From positions 7,082,501 to 7,146,500 of the forward strand of contig NZ_CP012673.1 of NCBI RefSeq assembly GCF_002950945.1: a stretch of DNA of 64,000 nucleotides, given 5' to 3'. The notes under the pieces are model-generated. The model worked only from the letters and a program-made list of their open reading frames with translations, did not search any database and was not told where the DNA came from. Origin of the DNA: Sorangium cellulosum (GTDB lineage: Bacteria > Myxococcota_A > Polyangia > Polyangiales > Polyangiaceae). The position numbers were made by a program, and so were the translations under genes. Positions 9,072-16,777 of the stretch are shown piece by piece (position 1 is the stretch's first letter; every line of letters starts with the position of its first letter).

Positions 9072-9696
9072 CGACCTCGGGGCCGAGCACCCAGGCGTTC
9101 CGCTCGGGGGCGAGCTCGCGGCACCGGAAGCCGAGCTGCTCCGCACCGTCCTGCGGAGCCGGCGCATCGCGGACCGGCTCGCCCGCGCCCCCGGCGGCTG
9201 GAGAGACCTGAGCGAGCACGAGCTGGAGCAGCTCCGGCTCACGAAGGTCCAGCGCCGCGCCGTCCTGGCGTTGCAGCAGCTCGTTCGCAGCGGCCACCCC
9301 TCGCTGCCGAAGCACAAGTTCTCGTGCTCGGCGGACATCGCCCGCATCTACGCCGACCGGCTGGGCGGGCTCGTCTACGAGGTGATGCTCGGTCTCGCGC
9401 TCAACGGCCGGAACGAGTTCATGGCCGAGCTCGAACTGGCGCGGGGCGGGAGGCACGGCGCGGCGCTCACCGTCGCCGATGCGCTGCGGCCGGTCGTCCG
9501 TGCCGGCGCCAGCGCGTTCGTCCTCGTGCACAACCACCCGGGTGGGGATCCGACGCCCAGCCCGGAGGACATCGCGCTCACGACGGCGATGAAGAGGGCG
9601 GCTGACCTCGTGAGCATTCCTCTGGTCGACCACATCATCATCGGAGGTCGAGGCGGAGGATTCAGCTCCATGCTCGACCTCTGCATCATCCAGTAA
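9052..9696 (+). CDS. radC: RadC-like JAB/MPN domain protein
   Basis: The C-terminal half carries the JAMM metal site HNHPGG followed by DPTPSPED, near residues 160-175, which defines the RadC/JAB family. The N-terminal half lacks the usual helix-hairpin-helix pair but has a helical segment. RadC proteins are common on plasmids, prophages and integrative elements; their biochemical role is unsettled despite the old link to DNA repair. The ATG at 9052 lies inside the upstream gene and no better start is seen. At 214 residues it is close to the usual RadC length. It is followed by a strong terminator-like hairpin at 9789-9828. Confidence 0.88.
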   Translation: MRAGRGDDLGAEHPGVPLGGELAAPEAELLRTVLRSRRIADRLARAPGGWRDLSEHELEQLRLTKVQRRAVLALQQLVRSGHPSLPKHKFSCSADIARIYADRLGGLVYEVMLGLALNGRNEFMAELELARGGRHGAALTVADALRPVVRAGASAFVLVHNHPGGDPTPSPEDIALTTAMKRAADLVSIPLVDHIIIGGRGGGFSSMLDLCIIQ

Positions 9697-9788
9697 GCAG
9701 ACTGCCGACAAAACGTATCGACGGCATCGTCGCGCTGCGCTGGCCCACAGCAGCGCTGACGCCCCTCTTGCAAATCCTGACCCCGCAG

Positions 9789-9828
9789 GGCGCCCGCTGG
9801 CACGAGCTCTCGTGCTCCGGGCGCCTTT
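9789..9828 (+). terminator. Two-tier GC hairpin with T run after radC
   Basis: The outer arms GGCGCCCG and CGGGCGCC flank inner arms GCACGAG and CTCGTGC, followed by TTT. It looks like an intrinsic terminator, or an attenuator for the gene starting at 9854. Confidence 0.7.
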
Positions 9829-9853
9829 CCATTCTCAGAGAAAGGAACATCTC

Positions 9854-10141
9854 ATGCGCATCAACGGTCGTACGCTCCGCCCCTCGACGCTCGCCGAGCG
9901 CCGTCTGCTCCTGTCGCTCGGCACCGCCTCGCTGCGCGTGCCGCGCAGCATGAATCCGTTTGCCGTCGCCCGGCGGCTGCGCCGCGCCGCGCTGGGCAAC
10001 AGCCCCGATCACGACTTCGCCCGCGACCTGGTCAAGGCGAAGAAGCGGACCGACCAGCTTCCGGTGCCCTCGCCGGACCTGGATCTTCCGGAGCCCACGA
10101 ACCCCGACGAGGGCGTGATCGTCCATGGCCGGGCGGCGTAG
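9854..10141 (+). CDS. Unknown small basic protein (95 aa)
   Basis: An AAAGGAA ribosome binding site precedes the ATG. The first two thirds are rich in Arg and Lys (for example RRLRRAALG), and the C-terminus is acidic and Pro-rich (LDLPEPTNPDEG). There is no membrane segment or known motif. The basic N-terminus would suit nucleic-acid binding, but that is a guess. The 3' end overlaps the next gene by 17 bp, so the two are probably cotranscribed. Confidence 0.6.
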   Translation: MRINGRTLRPSTLAERRLLLSLGTASLRVPRSMNPFAVARRLRRAALGNSPDHDFARDLVKAKKRTDQLPVPSPDLDLPEPTNPDEGVIVHGRAA

Positions 10142-10868
10142 CGGCCTGGCTGGCCTGGAGCGCGTTCTTCGCGCAATCGAGCCCGGGTCGCACAACATCG
10201 GGGATTACGTCGCCGAGCACGACGAGGAGCTCGCGGTGCTGCTCGGTGTTGACGCCAGCGAGTTCCGGGCGCTGGCCGGCCAGCTCGATGAAGAGGCGGC
10301 TCCCGGGGTTCGCGCGCTCCTCCAGCAACGAGCTGAAGCCCGCACGCTGCGCCATCAGGCTGCCCGTCGCGATGCCGTCTTGGCGGCAGCCCAGCGGCTT
10401 GCCATGACCGCAGTCTGGCGGGAAAGCGCGGCTCTGCTGGACATGAGCCTCCTCCTCGGCGACCTGCTCTCGGATGTGACGATCCAGCACATCAGCCTGG
10501 TGAGCCGTGTCTTCGCGGCACATCTGCCCCGCAAGAAGCTGGTCGAGGTCGCAGATGTGCTTCCGAGGCAGTTCGCTGATCTGGTGACCTGGGTGGACCG
10601 GAATGGGCTTCACTTCCGGTGGCGTCAGGGGCGGGGCGGGCTGAGCCTCTACTCGCAGGTGGTGCCAGCCAGCGAGTCCGCCCACGTCCTCCACGTCAGC
10701 ATCCCGGCTCCTGTCCTCAGGAAGCACCGGCCAGCTCCAGCTTCAGCTTCCCCGGGGCATCGCAGCCAAGACGCCCCGCGCCCCGTGCCCGCGAACGCAG
10801 CGCCCGCTGCCGCTCGCACCACGGGATGGCTCGCAGAGGCTCTCACCGAAGCTGTGTTCTCGGCCTAG
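10125..10868 (+). CDS. Unknown 247-residue helical protein
   Basis: The gene starts inside the preceding one (17-bp overlap). The protein is mostly helical, with long Leu/Ala/Glu-rich stretches (EEAAPGVRALLQQRAEARTL and similar) over residues 1-150. A short strand-rich section around WVDRNGLHFRWRQG follows, and then a Pro/Ala-rich tail. No signal peptide and no catalytic motif is visible. I do not recognise a family. It appears to be a conserved-type component of the element core, because it lies in an overlapping operon. Confidence 0.6.
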   Translation: MAGRRSGLAGLERVLRAIEPGSHNIGDYVAEHDEELAVLLGVDASEFRALAGQLDEEAAPGVRALLQQRAEARTLRHQAARRDAVLAAAQRLAMTAVWRESAALLDMSLLLGDLLSDVTIQHISLVSRVFAAHLPRKKLVEVADVLPRQFADLVTWVDRNGLHFRWRQGRGGLSLYSQVVPASESAHVLHVSIPAPVLRKHRPAPASASPGHRSQDAPRPVPANAAPAAARTTGWLAEALTEAVFSA

Positions 10869-10909
10869 CCATCACCGCGGTCCATCGTCGTCTGGTGGAC
10901 CGCTGCTCT

Positions 10910-10941
10910 GGGCAGCGTGCGGGTCGTTCCGCGCAGCGCCC
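10910..10941 (+). terminator. GC hairpin upstream of the DUF6744-like gene
   Basis: GGGC...GCCC outer arms enclose GTGCGG...CCGCGC (one G-T pair), followed by a pyrimidine-rich GCTTCTTCT. It lies between the 10125 gene and the 10993 gene and is one of a series of such hairpins in this element. Confidence 0.5.
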
Positions 10942-10992
10942 GCTTCTTCTCCGCCACCGCACACTCACTCTCCACGACAAGGAGTCCACACC

Positions 10993-11931
10993 ATGAACAG
11001 CGCACCAGCGACGCTCGAGCGCGCCCAGCGGCGGCTCGCAGCCGCGGGAGGTCGCCACATCGGCGATCTCATCTCCTGGAACACCGACCGCATCGATGTG
11101 ACGCGCGAGGCCGCTCGCCGCGTCTTCGCGACCGAGGGGCTCGGCCACCTCATCCCGGACATGGATCCGGCCACCGCGCTCTCGCGCGCCGCGGCCGAGG
11201 TGAAGCGCCCGTCCGGCATCCTCGTCCGGCCCTTCGCGCGTCCCAAGGGCGACACGAGCGCCGCCGTGGGCATCTACGTGCAGAAGACCCGCGAGGGCGA
11301 GGCCGGCGACGAGTACGTCTGCGGCGCACGCTGCCGAGTCGACCGGCACACGGGCACCATCGTCGGCCTGCCGCCCGACGGCGCGCCGCCCATCGCTGAG
11401 GCGCTCGCGCACGCCGAAGCCATGGCCGCCCACGGAAACCACCTCGTCACGCATGCGGAGACGCGGGACATCTCCTTCGCCATGGTCGCGACGGCCAAGG
11501 CGCTCTCCGGCGTGCCGCTGCGGGATCGAGGTGGGTTCTACCTGCTTCCGCCGTCCACGTGCGGTGCCTGGCTCCGGCTCCGGCCCGGCCTCGAGCAGCT
11601 CGGCGTGAAGCCGATTCGGATCGAGATGCACGACGCGCCCGACAATGTCGCCGTCGCCAGGGCGGCGGCGCAGGGCGCGCTGGAGGCGGACGTCGCGGAG
11701 CTCATCGCCGACCTCGACAAGGCGGCGTCCGATGGCATGCGCCAGAACGCGCTGGCGCGGCGGGTCGAGCTCTGCAAGGAGCTCACGGCCAAAGCCGAGC
11801 TCTACCGCGGCGTCCTGGCCGGTGTCGCCGACCGGATCACCGCGCGGGTCAAAGAGCTCCAGCACAGCTTCCAGCTCCAGCTCGACGGCGGAGATGGCGT
11901 GTCGTTCACCATCCCCGTGGTCAACGACTGA
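10993..11931 (+). CDS. DUF6744-like protein
   Basis: The 312-residue protein opens with a short helical part and then ISWNTDRIDVTREAARRVFATEGL, a pattern I associate with DUF6744 proteins of plasmids and phages. A central GGFYLLPPST segment and a C-terminal coiled-coil-like region (about residues 235-300) fit the same family layout. There is no signal peptide and no nucleotide-binding motif. An AAGGAG site precedes the ATG. The function of this family is unknown; it occurs next to AAA ATPases on mobile elements. Here it is followed directly by the MoxR/VWA pair, so a shared complex is plausible but unproven. The family call rests on recall of its pattern, not a search. Confidence 0.7.
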   Translation: MNSAPATLERAQRRLAAAGGRHIGDLISWNTDRIDVTREAARRVFATEGLGHLIPDMDPATALSRAAAEVKRPSGILVRPFARPKGDTSAAVGIYVQKTREGEAGDEYVCGARCRVDRHTGTIVGLPPDGAPPIAEALAHAEAMAAHGNHLVTHAETRDISFAMVATAKALSGVPLRDRGGFYLLPPSTCGAWLRLRPGLEQLGVKPIRIEMHDAPDNVAVARAAAQGALEADVAELIADLDKAASDGMRQNALARRVELCKELTAKAELYRGVLAGVADRITARVKELQHSFQLQLDGGDGVSFTIPVVND

Positions 11932-11958
11932 GAAAGCCGGGATTGCCGAAGGGGAAAC

Positions 11959-11988
11959 GCCTCGCCGTGGGTGACGCCGCGGCGAGGC
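11959..11988 (+). terminator. GC hairpin upstream of the MoxR ATPase gene
   Basis: Nine-bp arms GCCTCGCCG and CGGCGAGGC surround a 12-base loop. No T run follows, so an attenuator or processing site is as likely as a terminator. Confidence 0.45.
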
Positions 11989-12029
11989 ACCGGCGCAGCA
12001 TACCCGCTGCGCAGATACACGAGGTGCTG

Positions 12030-13178
12030 ATGAAGTCGACGACCAACAACTCGGTGGATATGACGTCTGTGCGGCACAGGTTCCGGACCGTGCGTGACAG
12101 CTTGCTTTCCGCCTTCCGGGAGCGCGAGAACGCGGTCGAGTGCATCCTGCTCGCTGCCCTCTCGGGCAATCACGCGCTGCTCGTGGGTCCTCCGGGCACG
12201 GCGAAGAGCGCCCTGTTCTTCGGGTTCCTGTCCTGCTTCCCCGATGCGCGGAAGTTCCAGACGCTGGTCACCAAGTTCGGGACCGAGGACGAGTACTTCG
12301 GGCCGGTGAAGCTCAGCGCCCTGAAGAACGATCTCTGGGAGCGCAACCTCGACGGCCGACTCGCCGGGGTCGAGTGCGCCTTCCTCGACGAGGTGTTCAA
12401 GGGGTCGGACTCGGTGCTCAACGCCTTCCTGTCGGCGATGAACGAGCGGCTCTACAAGGGCCGGCCGATCCCGCTGCGGATGCTGGTCGGCGCCTCGAAC
12501 GAGCTGCCCGAGGAGGAGAACCTGGCGGCGGTGTACGACCGGTTCTTGCTGCGGGACTTGGTGGAGTACGTGCAGGCGGACGCAACCTGGATGCAGCTCG
12601 TCGCGACGCCGCCCGCCTACACGGCGTCGGCCCAGATCAAGCTCGCCGAGTGGGACGCGGCGCGGGCGGACGTCGGCCGGGTGACGCTGCCCGAGCGCAT
12701 CGTGCAGGAGCTCCTCCGGATCCGGAACGAGCTCAAGGCGAACGGGATCGTCGTCTCCGACCGGCGCTGGATCGCGCTCACCCGCGTGCTCCGCGCTGCC
12801 GCCTGGCTCGACGACTGCGCCGAGGTCGAGCTGGACCACCTCGCCGTGCTCCGGTACGGCCTCTGGCAGAAGCCGGACGATCGTGCGCGGGTCATCGCCG
12901 TACTCGACACAGTGGACCGGAGCGCGGTGGCGAAGGCAATCAACGTCGTCGACGAAGCCCTGCGCGCCTACGCACATCGGCCGACGGAGGCGGCGGCCTA
13001 CCTGGAGGCGCTCCCCAAGCTCGCCGCCGACATCACGGACGCGGCCAAGCGGGTGCAGGAGCAGCTTAAGGAGGGCGTGTCCCGCCGGGCGCAGGCGCGT
13101 ATCCAGCCGAAGCTCGACGAGCTGAAGAAGGTCCACGACGCGCTCAAGGCCGACCTGGCGAAGCGCTACGCCCTGTAG
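12030..13178 (+). CDS. MoxR/RavA-type AAA+ ATPase
   Basis: A 382-residue AAA+ ATPase with Walker A GPPGTAKSA (residues 52-60), Walker B CAFLDEVFKG (about 114-123), then SDSVLNAFLSAMNER and GASNELPEEE, which are typical MoxR/RavA signatures. A winged or lid region and a C-terminal helical tail follow. The start at 12030 has GAGGTG just upstream; the longer open frame to 11559 is antisense-like. The VWA protein begins 9 bp downstream, the classic MoxR-VWA pairing. Such pairs act as chaperone-like remodelling machines (RavA-ViaA in E. coli) and are also found in predicted conflict systems. Substrate unknown. Confidence 0.88.
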   Translation: MKSTTNNSVDMTSVRHRFRTVRDSLLSAFRERENAVECILLAALSGNHALLVGPPGTAKSALFFGFLSCFPDARKFQTLVTKFGTEDEYFGPVKLSALKNDLWERNLDGRLAGVECAFLDEVFKGSDSVLNAFLSAMNERLYKGRPIPLRMLVGASNELPEEENLAAVYDRFLLRDLVEYVQADATWMQLVATPPAYTASAQIKLAEWDAARADVGRVTLPERIVQELLRIRNELKANGIVVSDRRWIALTRVLRAAAWLDDCAEVELDHLAVLRYGLWQKPDDRARVIAVLDTVDRSAVAKAINVVDEALRAYAHRPTEAAAYLEALPKLAADITDAAKRVQEQLKEGVSRRAQARIQPKLDELKKVHDALKADLAKRYAL

Positions 13179-13187
13179 GAGGTCGCG

Positions 13188-14357
13188 ATGGGGACCTTCC
13201 TCCAGGCTCGGCGCGCACACCGCGCCGTGGCGGTCGCAGCGGACCAGGATGCCGCTGCGGCCGGGGACCTCTGGAACGCGATCGTCGGGGCAGGAAGCGA
13301 ACCGCTCGCGGGTTCCTTCGCCGAGGCGGTGCAGGATACCGCACCGGTGGAGCACGCCGCGCTACTCGCGTCCGACGACGTGGCGGCGGCGTACGCCTTC
13401 GAGCGGCTGTGGGGCTGCCTCCCTACCCTGCCCCCGAGGGCCTCGCCGTTCGAGCTGCGCGGCGTCGCCCGGGAGACGTGGGTGGCCTTCGATGCGCAGG
13501 CCCGGCGCACGGAGCACCTGGCCGGGGGGTTTGGCTGGGACGTCAGCGCGGCGTGGACCCACGCTCGCGACGTCGAGCTCGCCCACGGGGACCTCCACCA
13601 GGTCGAGCGTATCGCTCGCCTCGCTGGCCGCATGTACGCGGCACTGCGAGGGGCCCGAGCCAGCCGGGTCCACGGCGTGCCCGCGGAAGTCTACTCGGTC
13701 GAGCAGGGCAACGACGTGTCCCGTCTGCTGCCGGCCGAGCAGGTCCTGCTCATGGATCCCGTCCTGGAGACGGTCGTCCTGGAGCGGATCGCCTCCCGGC
13801 GGGCCGCGCAGTACGCCGTCCGAGGCGAGGCGAAGAAGTCGAAGGGGCCGCTGGTGATCGCGCTCGACGAGTCCGGGAGCATGCATGCTGTCCGGAACGA
13901 GTGGGCGAAAGCCGCGACGGTCGCGCTCTGCCGGGTCGCGTTCGACGAGAAGCGGCCGGTTGCCGTGGTCCACTACTCGACCTCTACCGTGGTGCAGGCC
14001 ATCAAGCCCGGCGACACGGAGGCGGTACTGCGGATGGTGCGTCACTTCCTCGGCGGGGGAACGGCCATCGGCCTCGCGCTCGGCATGGCCGTGCAGCAGG
14101 TCCGGCAGCTCGCCCGGCGGGGTCATCAGGGCGCCGACATCATCCTCGTCACCGACGGCGTGGACGGGGACCAGACGGCTCAGGAAGCGGCCCTCCGCGA
14201 GGGTCTGGCGCTCGGGGTGCGGCTCTGGACGGTGGCCATCGAGTGCGAGGTGCCCGAGACGTCACCGCTCCGGGCCAAGGCCGCGCACTACATGCGCCTC
14301 GGCGGCGCAGAGCTCGCGAAAGGCGAGAGCGTCTCTCTCCTGGCCGGCGCCACGTAA
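13188..14357 (+). CDS. VWA (von Willebrand factor A) domain protein, ViaA-like partner of the MoxR ATPase
   Basis: The C-terminal half is a VWA domain with the metal-coordinating MIDAS motif DESGS near residues 227-231, the Thr in GGGTAIG and the Asp in LVTDGVDG. The N-terminal 200 residues are helical and of no known fold. A TAGGAGG site lies just before the ATG. Order and 9-bp spacing relative to the AAA ATPase match RavA-ViaA and other MoxR-VWA pairs, in which the VWA protein recognises the target and stimulates the ATPase. No signal peptide or membrane helix is present, so it acts in the cytoplasm. Confidence 0.88.
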   Translation: MGTFLQARRAHRAVAVAADQDAAAAGDLWNAIVGAGSEPLAGSFAEAVQDTAPVEHAALLASDDVAAAYAFERLWGCLPTLPPRASPFELRGVARETWVAFDAQARRTEHLAGGFGWDVSAAWTHARDVELAHGDLHQVERIARLAGRMYAALRGARASRVHGVPAEVYSVEQGNDVSRLLPAEQVLLMDPVLETVVLERIASRRAAQYAVRGEAKKSKGPLVIALDESGSMHAVRNEWAKAATVALCRVAFDEKRPVAVVHYSTSTVVQAIKPGDTEAVLRMVRHFLGGGTAIGLALGMAVQQVRQLARRGHQGADIILVTDGVDGDQTAQEAALREGLALGVRLWTVAIECEVPETSPLRAKAAHYMRLGGAELAKGESVSLLAGAT

Positions 14358-14378
14358 TCCCAACCGGAGGAAAACAAG

Positions 14379-14771
14379 ATGCCGGACAACGACGAGCTCG
14401 AGTTCGAGGTCATCGAGGCGTACACGCGCGCCCAGGCCATCGCGGATGGCACCCTGATGGAGGTGACGTCAACGGCCGGGGAGATGGGGATCAAGCTTCC
14501 CGTCGCCGTGACGCACTCCGTCTGGACCCGCTACGTGATGCTGACGCCGGCTGCGCTGCGGGCCCGCAACGACGAGCGCGGCCGACTGTGGGATGTCCTC
14601 TGGATGTTCCGCGCGGCGGCCCAGCGCGCACCGGAAGCAAACGAGATCATCTTTTCGCTGTATGTGGTTACCGACTCCGCCAAGCCCTCGCTGGTGGAGC
14701 TCAAGGCGGTCTGCGGTCCCGGCGACAACGCCGAGCCCGTGATAACCATCATGCTGCCGGAAGAAGATTGA
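14379..14771 (+). CDS. DUF6573-like protein
   Basis: The 130-residue protein starts with FEVIEAYTRAQAIADGTLMEV and ends with LKAVCGPGDNAEPVITIMLP, two stretches I associate with the DUF6573 family, which is spread on plasmids and integrative elements. Length fits the family. There is no membrane segment and no catalytic motif. It follows the VWA gene by 21 bp with a CGGAGG site, so it belongs to the MoxR-VWA operon. Function unknown; its repeated company with DNA-metabolism genes of elements suggests a role in element upkeep. Confidence 0.8.
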   Translation: MPDNDELEFEVIEAYTRAQAIADGTLMEVTSTAGEMGIKLPVAVTHSVWTRYVMLTPAALRARNDERGRLWDVLWMFRAAAQRAPEANEIIFSLYVVTDSAKPSLVELKAVCGPGDNAEPVITIMLPEED

Positions 14772-15283
14772 GGCGATCGCAGCTTCGGGCCGGTCCCGCA
14801 GCTGCATCCCTGCCTCTCCTGCAGCTCTCCCGTGCTGCACACGCTCCCTGTGATGCAGGGAGATCATCATCTCAGCTGGAAGTAGTGCAGCCCGCGGCGA
14901 CGGCAATCGCCCGGGCTGCGTGGCCGAAACCTCGACGGACGAGGTCCCGACATGCTGACTGTAGTCCGCCCGCGCTCCGCGGGCCAAGGGAGCCGTGCGC
15001 CTTCGAACCGGAACCCTCGCTCCCATCCGCCTTCCCTGACCGACACCGACGCGAGCCGGGTCCCCGCCGCGCTCCGCAACCTGCTGGAGTTGCACGATTC
15101 ACGCGCCTGCGCGTCCGGATGCATGGGCGTTCGCGCGCGAAGCCGCCGGCACACCCCCGCCGACCCGCACGACTCGTCGCCAGCCGTGGCCAGGCGCGCC
15201 GCCTGTGCGGCCGGCACGGTGGTGCAGAAACGGCCGAGCTCTCCCGGAGCGGCTGACCGCTCCCGCAAGTCCCCGAGGGGCCG
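14772..15283. other. 512-bp non-coding stretch with several inverted repeats
   Basis: No convincing protein is seen on either strand, although Arg/Ser-rich frames are open. It holds TCCCTG...CAGGGA near 14849-14865, GCAGCCCG...CGGGCTGC at 14887-14919 and CCTCG-ACGGA-CGAGG near 14931-14945. Several GCAG/CTGC repeats cluster between 14795 and 14865. This density of palindromes could mark a structured RNA, a recombination or transfer site, or the promoter of the sigma-factor operon. Confidence 0.4.
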
Positions 15284-15862
15284 GTGAGCCGCGAGCGCAA
15301 GGGGCCGCGCCGCCCCCCCGCCGCGCCACATCCCCCGGCCCGACCCAGCATCGCGGCCGTCATGGCGGAGCGGGCCTTCATCGTGGCCACGCTCATCGCC
15401 TGCGGCGTCCCCGCGCGTGACAGCGCCGACGTCGCGCAGGCTGTCGTCCTGGGCGCCTGGAGGGCCATCGAGGCGGGTCGGTATCGTCCCGACCCTGCCG
15501 CGAACGCTCGGCAGGTGCTCCGCCGGTGGCTCCGCGGGGTCGCGTGGCGGCAGGCGACCCACTACCTCGGCAGCGCGTACGTGCGTCACGAGGTCCTGCA
15601 CCAGGAGCCGCTCGGCCTTCTGCACCATGTTGTAGGCCTGAATCTCGAGGCGCAACTCCAGGCGCGCGCCGAGATGGAGGCGCTCCTCGCGCTCTGGCAG
15701 ATGCCGTTCTGGGCGCGAGAAGTGATCGCCCTGGCGGCTCTGGGCCACGGAGGCGCCGAGATCGCGAGCGTGCTGCACTTGCACCTCGGAACCGCCGCCA
15801 GCCGGCTCCGCCGGGCTCGCAAGCTGCTTGCTCGCCTGCGCAGGCGAAAGGGGAGCCGATGA
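15284..15862 (+). CDS. Small sigma-70-family (ECF-type) sigma factor
   Basis: The protein has a region 2-like helix set (DSADVAQAVVLGAWRAI, about residues 46-62) and a region 4-like helix-turn-helix at the C-terminus (REVIALAALGHGGAEIAS followed by LGTAASRLRRARKLL). This two-region layout with about 190 residues fits ECF sigma factors. The GTG at 15284 is used here; an internal ATG at 15362 would give a protein that skips the Pro-rich first 26 residues and is equally possible. Its stop overlaps the next start (ATGA), coupling it to the 117-residue protein. No anti-sigma factor with membrane helices is adjacent. It may drive transcription of the element genes. Confidence 0.72.
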   Translation: MSRERKGPRRPPAAPHPPARPSIAAVMAERAFIVATLIACGVPARDSADVAQAVVLGAWRAIEAGRYRPDPAANARQVLRRWLRGVAWRQATHYLGSAYVRHEVLHQEPLGLLHHVVGLNLEAQLQARAEMEALLALWQMPFWAREVIALAALGHGGAEIASVLHLHLGTAASRLRRARKLLARLRRRKGSR

Positions 15863-16212
15863 ACCTCCGAGATCCCAAGCACCGCATGAGTGTCACGTTC
15901 CCCGGCAAGCCAGTCACACGGTGCGTATCTCCACACGACATCGAGACCTACCTGGAGTCGAAGGGCTACCAGTCGGCTCTCTCGGTAGAGCGCGGCTGGC
16001 CCAGGGACATCCCCTACGCATGGTTGCCGCCCAGGTGGCCGCACCCACAGACCCCGCCGATCCACATCCAGCCCCGTGTGGTCGTGGGCGCGCGCCTCTG
16101 CTCGCAGCCGCTGGACAAGGTCATCGAGGCCATCGCGCACAACGAGGGGCGCACGCCCGGCGCGGTGCTGCGCGAGATCGCCGTGCACGCCCAGCTGGAT
16201 AAGGGCGAGTAG
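15859..16212 (+). CDS. Unknown 117-residue protein coupled to the sigma factor
   Basis: The ATG overlaps the sigma factor TGA by 4 bp and has GGGGAG upstream. The protein has a central Pro/Trp-rich segment (AWLPPRWPHPQTPPIH) and a C-terminal helical part with KVIEAIAHNEGRTPGAVLREIA, which resembles a small helix-turn-helix or ribbon-helix-helix tail. There is no signal peptide. Its coupling suggests it might control the sigma factor or act with it, but no family is recognised. Confidence 0.6.
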   Translation: MNLRDPKHRMSVTFPGKPVTRCVSPHDIETYLESKGYQSALSVERGWPRDIPYAWLPPRWPHPQTPPIHIQPRVVVGARLCSQPLDKVIEAIAHNEGRTPGAVLREIAVHAQLDKGE

Positions 16213-16250
16213 CTTCCTCCGCCCCGCCATCTCGATACACAGGGCGCCCT

Positions 16251-16288
16251 CCTTCTGAGCCTCGGCTCCCATGCCGAGATCCAGAAGG
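16251..16288 (+). terminator. Compound hairpin after the sigma-factor operon
   Basis: Outer arms CCTTCTG and CAGAAGG flank inner arms CTCGGC and GCCGAG. It lies 39 bp after the preceding stop and about 110 bp before the next gene, without a long T run. Confidence 0.5.
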
Positions 16289-16399
16289 ATCGGAGAACCC
16301 CCAGCTCTCAACCATCTGCAACGTCAGATTCAGCCTCGGCGTACAGGAGTCCTGTGCGCCGTTCTCATCTCGCTCAGGCCAACCTGGAGGCGAACCACC

Positions 16400-16681
16400 A
16401 TGGAAGAGACTCGCCAGTACCCGGCGGATGACGACACGTGGGACGGCCGTACCGAACGACCGCCACCGATCGACGCCATCCGACTTGACGATCCCAGCTA
16501 CACGCGCAAGTGGCTCACCGCGCTTCGGGAGCAGGTGGACCAGGGCCTCAACGCGGCCGAAGACGCCACGCGCCCCGTCCAGGAGCGCGTTCTCTCCAGG
16601 CACGAGGCGCGCCGCCGTATCGAGAAGGCGACGGAGACCATCTACAACCTGCTCGACGCTGCTGAGCGCGGCCTCCCCTGA
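16400..16681 (+). CDS. Unknown acidic/helical protein (93 aa)
   Basis: The ATG at 16400 follows CTGGAGG by 9 bases. The N-terminal 30 residues are Asp/Pro-rich (PADDDTWDGRTERPPP), and the rest is helical with many charged residues (LREQVDQGLNAAEDATR, RRRIEKATETIYNLLDAA). No membrane helix is present. I do not recognise the family. A longer frame from 16271 exists but crosses the compound hairpin and is unlikely. The gene lies just upstream of recA but in its own hairpin-delimited unit. Confidence 0.55.
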   Translation: MEETRQYPADDDTWDGRTERPPPIDAIRLDDPSYTRKWLTALREQVDQGLNAAEDATRPVQERVLSRHEARRRIEKATETIYNLLDAAERGLP

Positions 16682-16703
16682 CGACCGCTCACGGAAGGGC
16701 ACC

Positions 16704-16734
16704 CGCCTGCGCAGGCCTTGCCTGCTGCGCGGCG
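16704..16734 (+). terminator. GC hairpin upstream of recA
   Basis: CGCC-GCGCAG arms (one bulged T) pair with CTGCGC-GGCG around a 10-base loop, followed by CTCTCCTGTCT. It ends 43 bp before the recA start. Confidence 0.5.
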
Positions 16735-16777
16735 CTCTCCTGTCTAGGCAACCCCTCTTCAGCAAAGGACCTTCCCC

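Noticed and set aside
14952..15287. 111-codon plus-strand frame before the sigma factor
   Set aside because: It is Arg/Ser/Pro-rich, without a ribosome binding site, and lies within the palindrome-rich stretch; not protein-like.
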